A stretch of 64,000 bases of DNA, taken from the NCBI RefSeq assembly GCF_014697625.1, contig NZ_JACJSG010000038.1:1-64000 (forward strand). Direction: 5' to 3'. Both the position numbers and the translations under genes were made by a program. Within the stretch, counting starts at the first letter, position 1, and every line of letters starts with the position of its first letter. This document shows, piece by piece, positions 35,325-44,952 of the stretch. A model generated the notes under the pieces. That model had not been told where the DNA came from, searched no databases, and saw only the letters and a program-made list of their open reading frames with translations. The stretch is from Anabaena azotica FACHB-119 (GTDB taxonomy: Bacteria; Cyanobacteriota; Cyanobacteriia; Cyanobacteriales; Nostocaceae).

Positions 35325-35521
35325 GGCTAATGCTCGACACCCATACATTTTTATGGTTTATTGAGGGCAGTTTGAATCTTAGTGATACGGCAAAAAACCT
35401 GATTGAAGATCAGCGAAATCAAAGGTTTTTGAGCGTTGCTAGTCTTTGGGAAATGTCTATATTGCGTTTTCACCCTGTGGGAATACGCGATCGCTTGTTA
35501 GCCAGACGCAAAGCCGAGTAA
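35321..35521 (+). CDS. PIN-domain toxin (VapC-like), truncated
   Basis: 66 aa; normal VapC toxins have about 130. The first Asp cluster is intact (MLDTHTFLWFIEG) and the sequence is normal up to SVASLWEM, where it switches to unrelated ILRFHPVGIRDRLLARRKAE. The second half with the remaining metal-binding acids is missing, so nuclease activity is unlikely. The intact antitoxin is directly upstream. A deletion is the likely cause. Confidence 0.75.
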   Translation: MRLMLDTHTFLWFIEGSLNLSDTAKNLIEDQRNQRFLSVASLWEMSILRFHPVGIRDRLLARRKAE

Positions 35522-35566
35522 ACTGAGATATTGCCATTCTTGGCAGATGATAACTTTAACACACTA

Positions 35567-36775
35567 CTAATCTTGCTTCAAGGCTGAGTAAATCGCCAAA
35601 ATTTGCTGCCCTAAACGTTCATGGTTAAAATGTTCTGTGACAGTATGTCTGGCATTTTTAGAAATGAATTGACGTTTTTGCGAGTTTTCTAGCAAATCTA
35701 AAATCGCTGCTGCTAAAGCAGTCGGTTCCCTTGGTGGTACACCAACTGCATCATAATTATGAGTAAATAACTCAGCAGCGCCACCTGCTTGAGAGACTAC
35801 CACAGGTTTACCACAAGCCATTGCTTCCACTATTGCCAGCCCAAATGGTTCTGGTTGGGTACTGGCATGAACTATAATATCTAACCAACGGTAAATTTTG
35901 ACTATATCTTGCTGAAAACCTATAAAATCAATTCTTTCTGTAATTCCCAGATCTGAGGCTTTATTTTTTAACTCTGGTTCGGAAAATTGAGAACCGCGAG
36001 TTTTATAAATTGCTCCACCAACGATACAGAAACGAACGCTTAAGTTCGGATGCGCTTTGACAATTTGATGTGCTGCTTCCAAAAAAATGTCCTGTCCTTT
36101 CCAACGTGCAAATGTAGCTACTAATCCAACTTTCAGGATAAAGTTAGAACAAGGAGTAGTGGGAACAGCAGGGGAGAAGTAATTTATGTCTACAGCATTG
36201 TAAATTACTTCAATTGGTAGCCGAGGTAGAGTGATTTTGGCATCTTGAGCAACAGCTTGGGATATAGCTATTCCCAGTGTCGCGCGAAAGCTTATCCATT
36301 TTAAGAGTTTTGCCATTAACGGTCGTGAGCCGTAGAAGTCATGGATGTGCCAAATAACAGGTGTATCCTTTACTCCAGCAAATGCTGTTAATAAGTGAGT
36401 TTTAATACCATTAGAATGAATTAAATCTGGATTAATTTTATGTATTAATTGGTGAAATTCTTGAAAATATTTATTTATGCTGGGTAAAACTTTTATTAAT
36501 TGTAGTAGTAACATCAATGCGCTGACAGCTTTACTACTACCTTTATTGCTACTTTTAAAGGCACTATCACCTAATTGATTAAATTCTTCTGGCAATTTCA
36601 ATAGTGTGACCTGTACTCCTAATTTTTCAGACTCTTTGATTAATGCGCCATCTGTACCTACAATCAGGTATAGTTGGAGATTTGGTTGTGTATTTAGGAG
36701 CGCAGCAAAGATAGTCAGCAATACTTTCTCCGCACCACCAATTGCTCCGATAGGATTCACAAATAGAATTTTCAT
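35567..36775 (-). CDS. Glycosyltransferase family 4
   Basis: 402 aa, GT-B fold. The N-terminal NPIGAIGGAEKVL acceptor-side loop and the GT4 E-x7-E signature EPFGLAIVEAMACGKPVV are present. It transfers a sugar from a nucleotide donor during surface polysaccharide assembly; donor and acceptor cannot be told. It is the outermost gene of the EPS locus on the left, followed on the same strand by another GT4 (47-bp gap). Confidence 0.87.
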   Translation of the reverse strand: MKILFVNPIGAIGGAEKVLLTIFAALLNTQPNLQLYLIVGTDGALIKESEKLGVQVTLLKLPEEFNQLGDSAFKSSNKGSSKAVSALMLLLQLIKVLPSINKYFQEFHQLIHKINPDLIHSNGIKTHLLTAFAGVKDTPVIWHIHDFYGSRPLMAKLLKWISFRATLGIAISQAVAQDAKITLPRLPIEVIYNAVDINYFSPAVPTTPCSNFILKVGLVATFARWKGQDIFLEAAHQIVKAHPNLSVRFCIVGGAIYKTRGSQFSEPELKNKASDLGITERIDFIGFQQDIVKIYRWLDIIVHASTQPEPFGLAIVEAMACGKPVVVSQAGGAAELFTHNYDAVGVPPREPTALAAAILDLLENSQKRQFISKNARHTVTEHFNHERLGQQILAIYSALKQD

Positions 36776-36822
36776 ATAGTTTTCACGATTAATCTTTGTT
36801 TTTAATTCGTCCTTCTTGTGTT

Positions 36823-37977
36823 TTATTGATGAGAAACTAACTGTAAATATGATTGTGCAATAATCTCGGTATGGTTAGACCAAGAATACTTCTCAGCTTC
36901 AGCTAAACGCAAATTAATAGCGGGTGCAAGATTTGGTTTTGCTAATACTTGCTCTAGCATCTTTACCCAAGCTGATATATCTTCCGTCGGACAATACAAT
37001 ACTCCTTGTCCACCTACCTCACGCAGAACAGGAATATCGCTAACAACGAGAATTGCTCCACAGGCTAAAGCTTCAATCACAGGTAAGCCAAATCCCTCTG
37101 CTTCACTGGTTAATAACACTACTGATGCTCGTCGATAAAGGGCTGCTATGGTTGAACGCTGTAAACCTTGTAGATAAATTATTGATTCGCCGATATTCAG
37201 CTGCGAAATTTGTTGCAGTTGACTTTGTGTCCACTCCCCACTGACTTTGACGAGTCGCAGAGATGGATAAATAGTTCTGGTTCGTGCAAATACTTCTAAA
37301 AGAATGTCAATGCGTTTGCGCTTGATGCAGCTACCAACGTGTAATAGAAAAGGTGCATTACCTATTTGTTCTAAAATTTTTTGGTCAGTCTGACTAGTGT
37401 TCTCGGTAGTAATATTAAATTCTGGAGCAAAACCATAGGGAGCGTAAACTAGGCGTGATGGTTCCACTAGTTGATATTGCTCTATTTGCCTTTTTACTTC
37501 TGCGGTGGAATAAAATACAACAGCACATGACTGTAGACCAAGCAAAATTTTGCGTGACATGGCTTGATACCATCTAGGGCGAGGTTCTTGGGCTGGCTCT
37601 AGCAATGAACGAAAAGCATCTATATCGTGGCAGTATACACCTGTACGTTCTGGTGGCAAGATATGGACTAGGTGGGCATAGCTGTGATCAGCAACATGAT
37701 ATAAATCAAAATCTGCTGTCCGTTGACTAAGGTAACGGGGATAGTCCCAAAACCGATTGAGTAAGCGGTCAGTATTGTAAGTAAAGCGCTTTTTTTTCAA
37801 CCAGGGGATTTTTTGACAACGCCCTTGAAATGTTGGACATACCTGTATGGCTTGAATAGCTGTATCATGTTCAGCTTGTAAATGCTTGAGTAGCATCTGA
37901 GCGCACAAATCCATACTAGGCCAGTTTTCTTCGGGGTAATCACAAAGAATTGCCAAGCGTATTCGATTTTTAGTCAA
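36823..37977 (-). CDS. Glycosyltransferase family 4
   Basis: 384 aa. GT-B transferase with EGFGLPVIEALACGAIL as E-x7-E motif and LLHVGSCIKRKRIDILLE as donor-domain start. TTG at 37977 is the only possible start, since a TAG lies four codons upstream and the next ATG would remove the conserved first strand. A GAAGAG ribosome binding site lies before it. It is divergent from the next GT. Confidence 0.85.
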   Translation of the reverse strand: MTKNRIRLAILCDYPEENWPSMDLCAQMLLKHLQAEHDTAIQAIQVCPTFQGRCQKIPWLKKKRFTYNTDRLLNRFWDYPRYLSQRTADFDLYHVADHSYAHLVHILPPERTGVYCHDIDAFRSLLEPAQEPRPRWYQAMSRKILLGLQSCAVVFYSTAEVKRQIEQYQLVEPSRLVYAPYGFAPEFNITTENTSQTDQKILEQIGNAPFLLHVGSCIKRKRIDILLEVFARTRTIYPSLRLVKVSGEWTQSQLQQISQLNIGESIIYLQGLQRSTIAALYRRASVVLLTSEAEGFGLPVIEALACGAILVVSDIPVLREVGGQGVLYCPTEDISAWVKMLEQVLAKPNLAPAINLRLAEAEKYSWSNHTEIIAQSYLQLVSHQ

Positions 37978-38199
37978 GGTTTTGCTCTTCTATAATTTTC
38001 CATTACGGCAAATAAAAAATGTTTGGCTGTTGATAAATCCTCCCAACCAACCGACAGGGGAGAACAATGTCTGTTCAATTTCAAATTCTTTGCTCAATTG
38101 CTGACGCAAAGCAAGCCAATTAAATTCCTTACGGACATCACTTTTTTTATGGGGTATAGTGTATCACTAATATTAATCTATTACTGTGAGAACAACCAC

Positions 38200-39288
38200 A
38201 TGAAGAGTGCTGAAATTTTGGTCTTTGCCACTAAAGGTACAAAATCGAATGAGGAGGCTAGAATATTAAAACTTTTACAAAAGTTTAGTTTGCAAGTTGT
38301 ACCATTTGAACGAGCTAATAAGTTCAAAAGCTTTATTAACATCATTCAACAAGCTTTGCAGACAAAACCCAGACTGATAGTTATGGAAGGTACTGGAGTT
38401 TTAGGAGGTATGGCTTGTTTATTCCTACAATGGTTTTTTCACATTCCCTATGTTGTTAGCAGTGGGGATGCGATCGCGCCTTTCATTAGTTTAAATTATC
38501 CGCTCATCGTCCCAATCGTAAAGGTTTATGAACAAACGCTCTGCCGCTTTTGCGCTGGGTTTATCGGTTGGACACCTTACTTAGTGGGTCGGGCGCTAAC
38601 TTTTGGCGCACCCAAAGGAGTAACTGCTGCGGGTTGGGCATATTTTTCTCGCACTGTGGAACAATTAGCTGATAGTCGTGTGAGCATTCGTCAGCAACTA
38701 GGAATTCCTGATGACTCTCTAGTATTTGGATTATTGGGTTCAATAGTGTTGATTGAGCGATTTCAATACTGCTATGGTTACGAATTAATCAAAGCCTTCC
38801 AGAAAATCAACCCTAACAACGTCACCATCTTAGTAGTGGGGGATGGAAGTGGGCTTGCTTATTTAAAGCAATTAGCTGGTGAGGATATGGGGAAACGAAT
38901 TTTTTTGCCTGGTAATGTTCCTTATGAGCAAGTGCTGGACTACATGGCAGCTATGGATGTAGCTAGCTTACCTCAGAGTGTGGATGCAGTTGGTAGCTTT
39001 CGCTATACAACAAAGCTAAGTGAATATATAGCAGCGAGATTACCAGTAATTACAAGTCAAATTCCTATGGCATATGATATTGCTGGAGATTGGGTTTGGC
39101 GGCTACCAGGGGCTAAACCTTGGGAAGAATGTTATATTGATGCCCTAGCTAATTTGATGGCAACTGTTACAGATGAAGCGATAGCCATCAAGAAACAAGC
39201 TATACCCATTCAGCCATCAGATTTTGATCTAGAAACACAAGTAGTTCGGGTCACAAATTTTATTACCGAAATCATGAAGACAAACTAA
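38200..39288 (+). CDS. Glycosyltransferase, GT4-like
   Basis: 362 aa from the ATG at 38200 (MKSAEILVFATKG). Starts at 38149 (ATG) or 38023 (TTG) are possible but add hydrophobic, non-family residues. The donor domain is visible (FGLLGSIVLIERFQ, VVGDGSGLAYLKQLAG, FLPGNVPYEQVLDYMAAMDV). The E-x7-E signature is degenerate (SFRYTTKLSEYIAARLPVI), as in GT4 members that use lipid or membrane acceptors. It is followed after 5 bp by the next gene, so the two are probably co-transcribed. Confidence 0.75.
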   Translation: MKSAEILVFATKGTKSNEEARILKLLQKFSLQVVPFERANKFKSFINIIQQALQTKPRLIVMEGTGVLGGMACLFLQWFFHIPYVVSSGDAIAPFISLNYPLIVPIVKVYEQTLCRFCAGFIGWTPYLVGRALTFGAPKGVTAAGWAYFSRTVEQLADSRVSIRQQLGIPDDSLVFGLLGSIVLIERFQYCYGYELIKAFQKINPNNVTILVVGDGSGLAYLKQLAGEDMGKRIFLPGNVPYEQVLDYMAAMDVASLPQSVDAVGSFRYTTKLSEYIAARLPVITSQIPMAYDIAGDWVWRLPGAKPWEECYIDALANLMATVTDEAIAIKKQAIPIQPSDFDLETQVVRVTNFITEIMKTN

Positions 39289-39293
39289 ATATA

Positions 39294-40385
39294 ATGAGTC
39301 AGTTAAATCATCAAATTATTTTTATTGTTCCCCGTCTACCCCCTGCTGTGGATGGAGTTGGAGATTATGCTCTAAATTTAGCCAAGCAACTGCGTCAAGA
39401 TTTTGGCATAGTAATTAACTTTGTAGTTGGAGATCCAAATTGGTCTGGTGAAGCGTCTGTAGAGGGATTTGCAGTTAAACAAGTAGCTGATTGCTCCAGA
39501 GCAGCTTTGTCAGAATTACTACCGTCTAACCAGCACCCAACAACAGTTCTCTTGCATTATGTAGGTTATGGTTATGCAAGGCGAGGCTGTCCGGTTTGGT
39601 TAGTAGAAGGGTTGGAGTATTGGCGAAAAGCTGTAACTAAGGGACAATTGGTGACGATGTTTCATGAACTCTATGCTTTTGGTTCTATATGGACAAGTCA
39701 GTTTTGGACATCGCCAGTGCAAAGAAATTTAGCTGCACGTCTGGTGCGGTTGAGCGATCGCTGTCTTACCAACAAGCAGGGATATGCTGATATTATTAAT
39801 AAATTAGGTCAAGGAAAACACTCGACAATTCCAGCTTTGCCAGTTTTTTCTAACATAGGTGAACCAAAACATATCACCTCTTTATTAGAACGTTCTCGAA
39901 GTTTGGTAGTATTTGGCAGTCCTGGTTCCCGTTCTCGTGTTTATTTGAATTCGCAATTAGCGTTGCAGCGAACTTGTCTCGAATTGGAAATTGATGAAAT
40001 TTTAGATATTGGGCCACCTCTAGATTATAAAATTGATGCAGTCAATGCCATTCCTGTTGTTTGTATGGGAGTTAAGTCTGCTCAGGAAATCAGCAACTTA
40101 TTATTAAACTCTCTGGTAGGTTTTTTTAACTACCATACACAATACTTGGCAAAATCAACGATTTTCGCAGCTTACTGCGCTCATGGATTACTCCCTATAG
40201 GTATGTCCTATAAAGGTCAAGATGTTGATGGTTTAGAAGCAGGAAAACACTATTGGTTAGCGGACAAGTATTTACAAACGATGAACTTATCAACAGGACA
40301 AATAGTTGCAGATAACGCTTATGCTTGGTATCAAAAGCACCAGCTATCAGTCCAAGCTCATACTTTTATGAACTGTCTAAGTTGA
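39294..40385 (+). CDS. GT-B-like protein, probable glycosyltransferase
   Basis: 363 aa. The N-terminal VPRLPPAVDGVGDYALNLA (loop after strand 1) matches GT4 acceptor domains, and HYVGYGYARRGCPVWLVEGL is a typical middle segment. The donor half lacks the E-x7-E motif and instead has SLVGFFNYHTQYLAKSTIFA, as in some exopolysaccharide proteins that only resemble GTs. Catalytic activity is therefore uncertain. It follows the previous gene by 5 bp. Confidence 0.65.
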   Translation: MSQLNHQIIFIVPRLPPAVDGVGDYALNLAKQLRQDFGIVINFVVGDPNWSGEASVEGFAVKQVADCSRAALSELLPSNQHPTTVLLHYVGYGYARRGCPVWLVEGLEYWRKAVTKGQLVTMFHELYAFGSIWTSQFWTSPVQRNLAARLVRLSDRCLTNKQGYADIINKLGQGKHSTIPALPVFSNIGEPKHITSLLERSRSLVVFGSPGSRSRVYLNSQLALQRTCLELEIDEILDIGPPLDYKIDAVNAIPVVCMGVKSAQEISNLLLNSLVGFFNYHTQYLAKSTIFAAYCAHGLLPIGMSYKGQDVDGLEAGKHYWLADKYLQTMNLSTGQIVADNAYAWYQKHQLSVQAHTFMNCLS

Positions 40386-40814
40386 CACTTGAGGATTGTA
40401 CCTGCTCATCTCATAAACTTTGAAAAAGATGGCATAAATCCAAATATGTGCCTGACTTATGGACTTACGCATCAAGATAGTTTATTAAACTGGGTGTAGC
40501 AGGGTGGTTTCATACAATCAGAGAAAAAAGATTATTGTGTTTCAAAGCCTCTCCCCCAAGGGGGGAGAGGTTTGGAGAGGGGTCAAAATCTCTGCTACAA
40601 AACGAAAAATCAAGACTTATAAATTTTTCTTTTTCTGTATGAAACCACCCTGGTTTATTAAACTGAGTGTAGGGGAGTAAGGGTTTTGAAAACTTACAGT
40701 CCTGTACCCCTATAAGCTTATCAAAACCCTTGATTTTTCGTCTTCATGCGTAAGTCCTATTTCTATGTACGCTGATTTCGACTTGGTATAACTGAATATA
40801 ATATCAAAGATCAT
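40386..40814. other. Intergenic region with a nested MITE
   Basis: Between two convergent genes. Most of it is the 298-bp nested element listed below. No gene is seen. Confidence 0.7.
40461..40758. mobile_element. Nested MITE: outer GGACTTACGCAT ends around an inner CAGGGTGGTTTCATACA element
   Basis: Outer ends GGACTTACGCAT...ATGCGTAAGTCC. The inner 153-bp element (40500-40652) has perfect inverted ends CAGGGTGGTTTCATACA/TGTATGAAACCACCCTG and is flanked by 20-bp direct repeats with one mismatch, GTTTATTAAACTG(G/A)GTGTAG. It also contains a CCTCTCCCCC/GGGGGAGAGG palindrome. The right outer part has its own AAGGGTTTTGA/TCAAAACCCTT inverted repeat. Confidence 0.8.
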
Positions 40815-42902
40815 TTACATACTACTCATGTTATATCCCGAATATTGCTGATTAGCCTTAACTCCATTAATAGCTATACCTAAAACATTTTGATCTGCTT
40901 TCTCTAATAGTTCTTTAGAAAGAGAAACACTATCAGCATCAGCAACTCCAGGGCGAACCACAAACAAAATTCCATTCACCAGTTTGCCTAAAATAGTTGC
41001 ATCAGCAGCTACAGTCAAAGGAGGGCTATCGATGATGACAAAATCGTATTTTTGCGCCGCTTGTGCTATAAATATAGCCATTTGGCTAGAATCAAGCAGT
41101 GCAGATGGGTTATGAGTCATTTCACCAGATGCTAAAACTTCTAAGTTGGGTGCAACTTCAATAACAGCCTGCTCCAAATCTGACTCACTTTTGAGAACGT
41201 TACTTAAGCCAAGCTCATTAGCCATTTCCCAAATTTTATGTTGGCTGGGATTACGCAAATCAGCGTCTACTAGCAGTACTTCGCGCCCAAGTTGAGATAT
41301 GGAAATTGCTAGGTTGGCAGCAATTGTCGATTTTCCTTCTTTAGGTACAGCGCTTGATACCACAATAACTTTTATTGGTTGCTTTGAATTAAACACTCTC
41401 AAATTAGTCTGCAACATCCGAAAAGCTTCACTGACAGGAGAGTCGGGTTTGTTTTTAACGATTAATTCAGGAATGGGATTGTCATTGGTAAATGGTGGAA
41501 TATAGCCTAGTAATGTATAGTCAAGTAAATCTCTGGCAGACTTTGTTGTTTTGATGGTTTTATCGAATTTCTCCAACATAAACGCAGTGAGTCCAGCTAG
41601 GACAAGTCCACCAATTAATCCCTGCAACAAGTTTATATATTGACGGCTCTTAATTGGTACTCCCGGAATTAATGCCGGTGTTACAACCAAAGCATTACTT
41701 ACCTGTAGATTTTCCGCTACCTGAAGTTCCTGATACCGAGCTAAAAGACTTTGATAGTTAGAATCAGTTGCAGTTATTTCCCGCTCTAGCTGGCGTTGCT
41801 GCAATTCTAACTGTGGTAAAGTATTAGCTCTTTGTCTATAAGATTTGATGACTTCAGCTAAAGCTTTCAAACGTACATGCAAACTCAGGCGTTCTGCTTC
41901 AATGCTAGCGTAGTTACCCAGAATTCCTTGTTGCAGACCTTGACCTCTCAGCTGCACAATTTTTTCAGGATTTTTCTCTTGATTTAAACGCCCCGCACTG
42001 CCGATAAAACTTTGTTCTATACGTTGCTGAAGTTGCTTTTTAAGAACAGCTTCCTCTTCTTTGAGATTAATTACCGTAGGATGATTATCTGTCAAACGCA
42101 GCCTTAAAAGTTCAATTTTTTGTTGAGTTTCTTGTAACTGTCCGAGAACTAAAGTTGTTGATGGAGACTCACCCACAAAACCAGCAACTACAGCCTCTTG
42201 GGGAGAGACACCAAATAGTTCTTTGATTGATTCCATACGTGCAGTTTGAGACGCTAGATCGGATCTAGTTGCAGCTACTTGTCTGTCTAACTCAGAAAGA
42301 ATCCCAACGCTTGATGACGCTTCTGCTTTTAAGTCTAAAACTCTATTTTGTTGTTTAAAATATTGGAGATTTTTTTCAGCAACTTGTAACGCAGCTTTTC
42401 TCAACGGTAATTGTTGAGCAATAAAGTCTCTAGCAGATTTGGTTTGAGCGCGATTAGCATTAATATCATTTTCTATATAAATCCTCATTAAGGTATTAAT
42501 AATTTCCGATGCCTTTCTTGGGTCTGTATCTGTATAATAAATTTCTAATATATCTGTATTTTCCAGATTTCTTACTTGTAGGTTTTTCAAAAATACTAAA
42601 GGGTGAATATTGAGGCGGAGAGCCTTGATAGTTCTTTCAGCTAGAGGTAGGGAACGCAGAACTGCTACCTCTGTTCCTAAAGGTCTACCGCTTACCGAAC
42701 TCTCCAACTGTCCTAATTGGTTCCCTACTCCTGTAAGCGAAGAGGTAGCGTTCTTTTTGAGTACAAGTTGCCCCGATGCCTGATAAACTGGCGTTTCTAT
42801 TACAGTTTTAACAATACTTAATATTAAAAGCAGCCCAAAAACTATAGAAGTAGGCAACCACCGACGCTTGAGAATCGTCCAATATTGTAAATGTTCTTCC
42901 AT
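40815..42902 (-). CDS. Wzc-type chain-length regulator with tyrosine autokinase domain
   Basis: 695 aa. N-terminal Wzz domain with a first membrane helix (about 15-35), a long periplasmic coiled coil (about 160-400) and a second helix (about 425-445). A cytoplasmic BY-kinase follows: Walker A SSAVPKEGKST, A' LLVDADLRNPS, B FVIIDSPPL. It controls export and length of the polysaccharide with the Wzy and Wzx proteins of this locus. The C-terminal tail has only two Tyr (QQYSGYNMSSM), fewer than the Tyr cluster of E. coli Wzc. Confidence 0.9.
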   Translation of the reverse strand: MEEHLQYWTILKRRWLPTSIVFGLLLILSIVKTVIETPVYQASGQLVLKKNATSSLTGVGNQLGQLESSVSGRPLGTEVAVLRSLPLAERTIKALRLNIHPLVFLKNLQVRNLENTDILEIYYTDTDPRKASEIINTLMRIYIENDINANRAQTKSARDFIAQQLPLRKAALQVAEKNLQYFKQQNRVLDLKAEASSSVGILSELDRQVAATRSDLASQTARMESIKELFGVSPQEAVVAGFVGESPSTTLVLGQLQETQQKIELLRLRLTDNHPTVINLKEEEAVLKKQLQQRIEQSFIGSAGRLNQEKNPEKIVQLRGQGLQQGILGNYASIEAERLSLHVRLKALAEVIKSYRQRANTLPQLELQQRQLEREITATDSNYQSLLARYQELQVAENLQVSNALVVTPALIPGVPIKSRQYINLLQGLIGGLVLAGLTAFMLEKFDKTIKTTKSARDLLDYTLLGYIPPFTNDNPIPELIVKNKPDSPVSEAFRMLQTNLRVFNSKQPIKVIVVSSAVPKEGKSTIAANLAISISQLGREVLLVDADLRNPSQHKIWEMANELGLSNVLKSESDLEQAVIEVAPNLEVLASGEMTHNPSALLDSSQMAIFIAQAAQKYDFVIIDSPPLTVAADATILGKLVNGILFVVRPGVADADSVSLSKELLEKADQNVLGIAINGVKANQQYSGYNMSSM

Positions 42903-43956
42903 CTTCTTCTCTAGTAATTTTATATTTACCGAATTATAATCAGAATAGAATTTGAATGCCTATTGATGCCTGATATTTGTATTACCCATATTGATAGAAC
43001 TTACACTGATCGTCAATAGTTTTTTTCTAAAAGCAAGTTAGCTCATAAAATTTCAGCCAATTTATTAAGAATTTATAGTATAATTACGGATGACAATTAT
43101 TGAAATATAGTGAAGCTTTAGTATAAATACTTGAATTTTAAGTAACTCTCAACTTGCACATTTTCAAACCCTAATATGGGCTTATAAAAAAAATGATCAA
43201 AATATGCTTGTTTTATATTTTGCGGGAACTTGAGTCGCGCCAGGGAGACGCTTATATTTTGCACTAGCCTATTATTGACCAAATAATGGGATGAAAAGTT
43301 CATTATTTCGTAAGGCGGGCATTGTCTATTACCTGCTAATTGAGAAAATACAAAATGTCAGATAATAGCACATCGAAAATTAGGGATGATTTTAATTTTT
43401 TAGGTGATATTTTTGGATTCAATCTAAATTTTATCAGTTCTTGCGTGTAAATATTTAATAGAGTGTCTATTTTAATTTTGGCTACTGACATGAATATAAT
43501 AGGACTTACGCAAGTGTCATAATCAAACTCACTGTAGGGTGCGTCAGTCCCAATAATTTCGTACAGATTCAAGGATTTTCCACATCTGACGCACCCTACA
43601 ATTGTTCCAGTTGCGTAAGTCTTGAAAATGTAGATGTACTCTTGACATTTTAAAAAATTAAGTTTAATTGGCTTAAAATCAAGTTCAAGAAGCAAAAAGC
43701 GACAATTTTCATTGTTCTGCTGTACATAAGCGATTAGAGCTACTTCTTATAATCTGGCTTATTAAATTAATAAATGAATGTTGTCAGGATAAATACTTAA
43801 TGCTAAATGACTATCCAGCAGAATTTAAGTGTAAATACTGTTTTGATTTTTGCCCAAATTCATAATGAGGATATTTTGTTGGATTTTCTACTGACATTCA
43901 CAATATAAAATCAAAATTAACATCTATCTATTGACATACACGGGGGAGGTGGAAAT
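42903..43956. other. 1.05-kb AT-rich intergenic region with one MITE
   Basis: It separates the divergent wzc-like and HpsJ/exosortase transcripts. It contains MITE copy C and otherwise AT-rich DNA. Two small open frames on the minus strand lack coding features (one is built partly from the MITE). A GGGGGAGG ribosome binding site ends it. Confidence 0.6.
43501..43622 (+). mobile_element. MITE family 1, copy C (complete)
   Basis: Ends AGGACTTACGCAAGTG and CAGTTGCGTAAGTCT, inner GTAGGGTGCGTCAG/CTGACGCACCCTAC. About 122 bp, same orientation as copy A. Confidence 0.9.
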
Positions 43957-44145
43957 ATGATTATGAACAATCTAACAAAGCTTGTGCAGTTTATACAGTC
44001 AATACAGTCAGGATTGGTTGTAAATCAGGCATCACTATTATCGTTTTTGGTGATTTTTTGCGTGATGCCAGTTTTATTGTTGATTTTTTCTGTTCGTTAT
44101 AAGCCGCCTAGTAGTTCACGACGACTTGTTGTAATCCCATCGTAA
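43957..44145 (+). CDS. Small single-pass membrane protein
   Basis: 62 aa and not recognised. One hydrophobic helix (about 25-45, LLSFLVIFCVMPVLLLIF) is followed by a short Arg-rich tail. Strong GGGGGAGG ribosome binding site 7 bp upstream. The stop codon overlaps the next start (TAATG), so it is coupled to the HpsJ-family gene and probably belongs to that complex. It could also start at a second ATG two codons later. Confidence 0.65.
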   Translation: MIMNNLTKLVQFIQSIQSGLVVNQASLLSFLVIFCVMPVLLLIFSVRYKPPSSSRRLVVIPS

Positions 44146-44888
44146 TGAAAACCAAAAAACAAGAAAAAGTTATTAAAAAACCTGTAGAAATTACAGAAAT
44201 TATTGAAAAGCGCTCATTCGGCTTATTACGGTTTCTTGGCTATACCCTACTTATATTTTCTCTGGTTGACTACCTTGCCATTCTTATTCCTCCTCGCTTA
44301 ACAAATCCCAATTGGGAATTTCAAGTAATTGGACAAATGGTCGATCATGTATGGTCTATCTTAATAGGATTAATATTTATATTTTTATATAGCCAACCCA
44401 GCATTATCAAACCTAAACAACTCTCAATTCTAAAATTTTTCTCTTGGGTTACTTTGACAATCGGTATCCTCTATCTATTAATGCTGCCTTTAGGAATTAA
44501 TAACAGCTTGACTATCTATAGAAATATTAATAATCAATTTACTAATCAACAGGCACAACAAGAAGAACAACTACAAAAAATAACCGAAAAACTGAAAACA
44601 ATAAATTCTCCGCAAGAATTAACTAACATAGCCAATAGTTTAAACCTGCAAAATCAAATTGCATCTAGCCAATCTCCTCAAGACTTGAAAAATAAAATAT
44701 CTCAGCAAATTCAAACATCTGCTCAAAATACTCTAGTATCTGCTAATATAGCCAAGCGAGAACAAATTAAAAATCTAATTAAAACGTCTGTACGAATTAA
44801 CTTAGGAGCAATAATATCTGGTGTTTGCTTCATTACCCTGTGGAGACTGACTCGTTGGGTTCGTGTAATTGAGAAAAATGTTAATTAA
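44145..44888 (+). CDS. HpsJ-family protein
   Basis: 247 aa. Three membrane helices (about 30-50, 75-95, 100-125), then a Gln/Asn-rich coiled coil (about 140-210) and a final helix (about 220-240). This is the architecture of HpsJ proteins, named for the hormogonium polysaccharide locus of Nostoc punctiforme and commonly next to exosortase genes. Mechanism is unknown. It starts within the stop codon of the small gene before it. Confidence 0.75.
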   Translation: MKTKKQEKVIKKPVEITEIIEKRSFGLLRFLGYTLLIFSLVDYLAILIPPRLTNPNWEFQVIGQMVDHVWSILIGLIFIFLYSQPSIIKPKQLSILKFFSWVTLTIGILYLLMLPLGINNSLTIYRNINNQFTNQQAQQEEQLQKITEKLKTINSPQELTNIANSLNLQNQIASSQSPQDLKNKISQQIQTSAQNTLVSANIAKREQIKNLIKTSVRINLGAIISGVCFITLWRLTRWVRVIEKNVN

Positions 44889-44952
44889 GTCAGTAATGAG
44901 GGCTATGTTCCTCATTGCTAACTTCAAATAAGTTCAGAAAATTGAAACTAAA

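Noticed and set aside
43336..43695. 119-codon minus-strand open frame
   Set aside because: It reads through MITE copy C and AT-rich spacer; no coding features.
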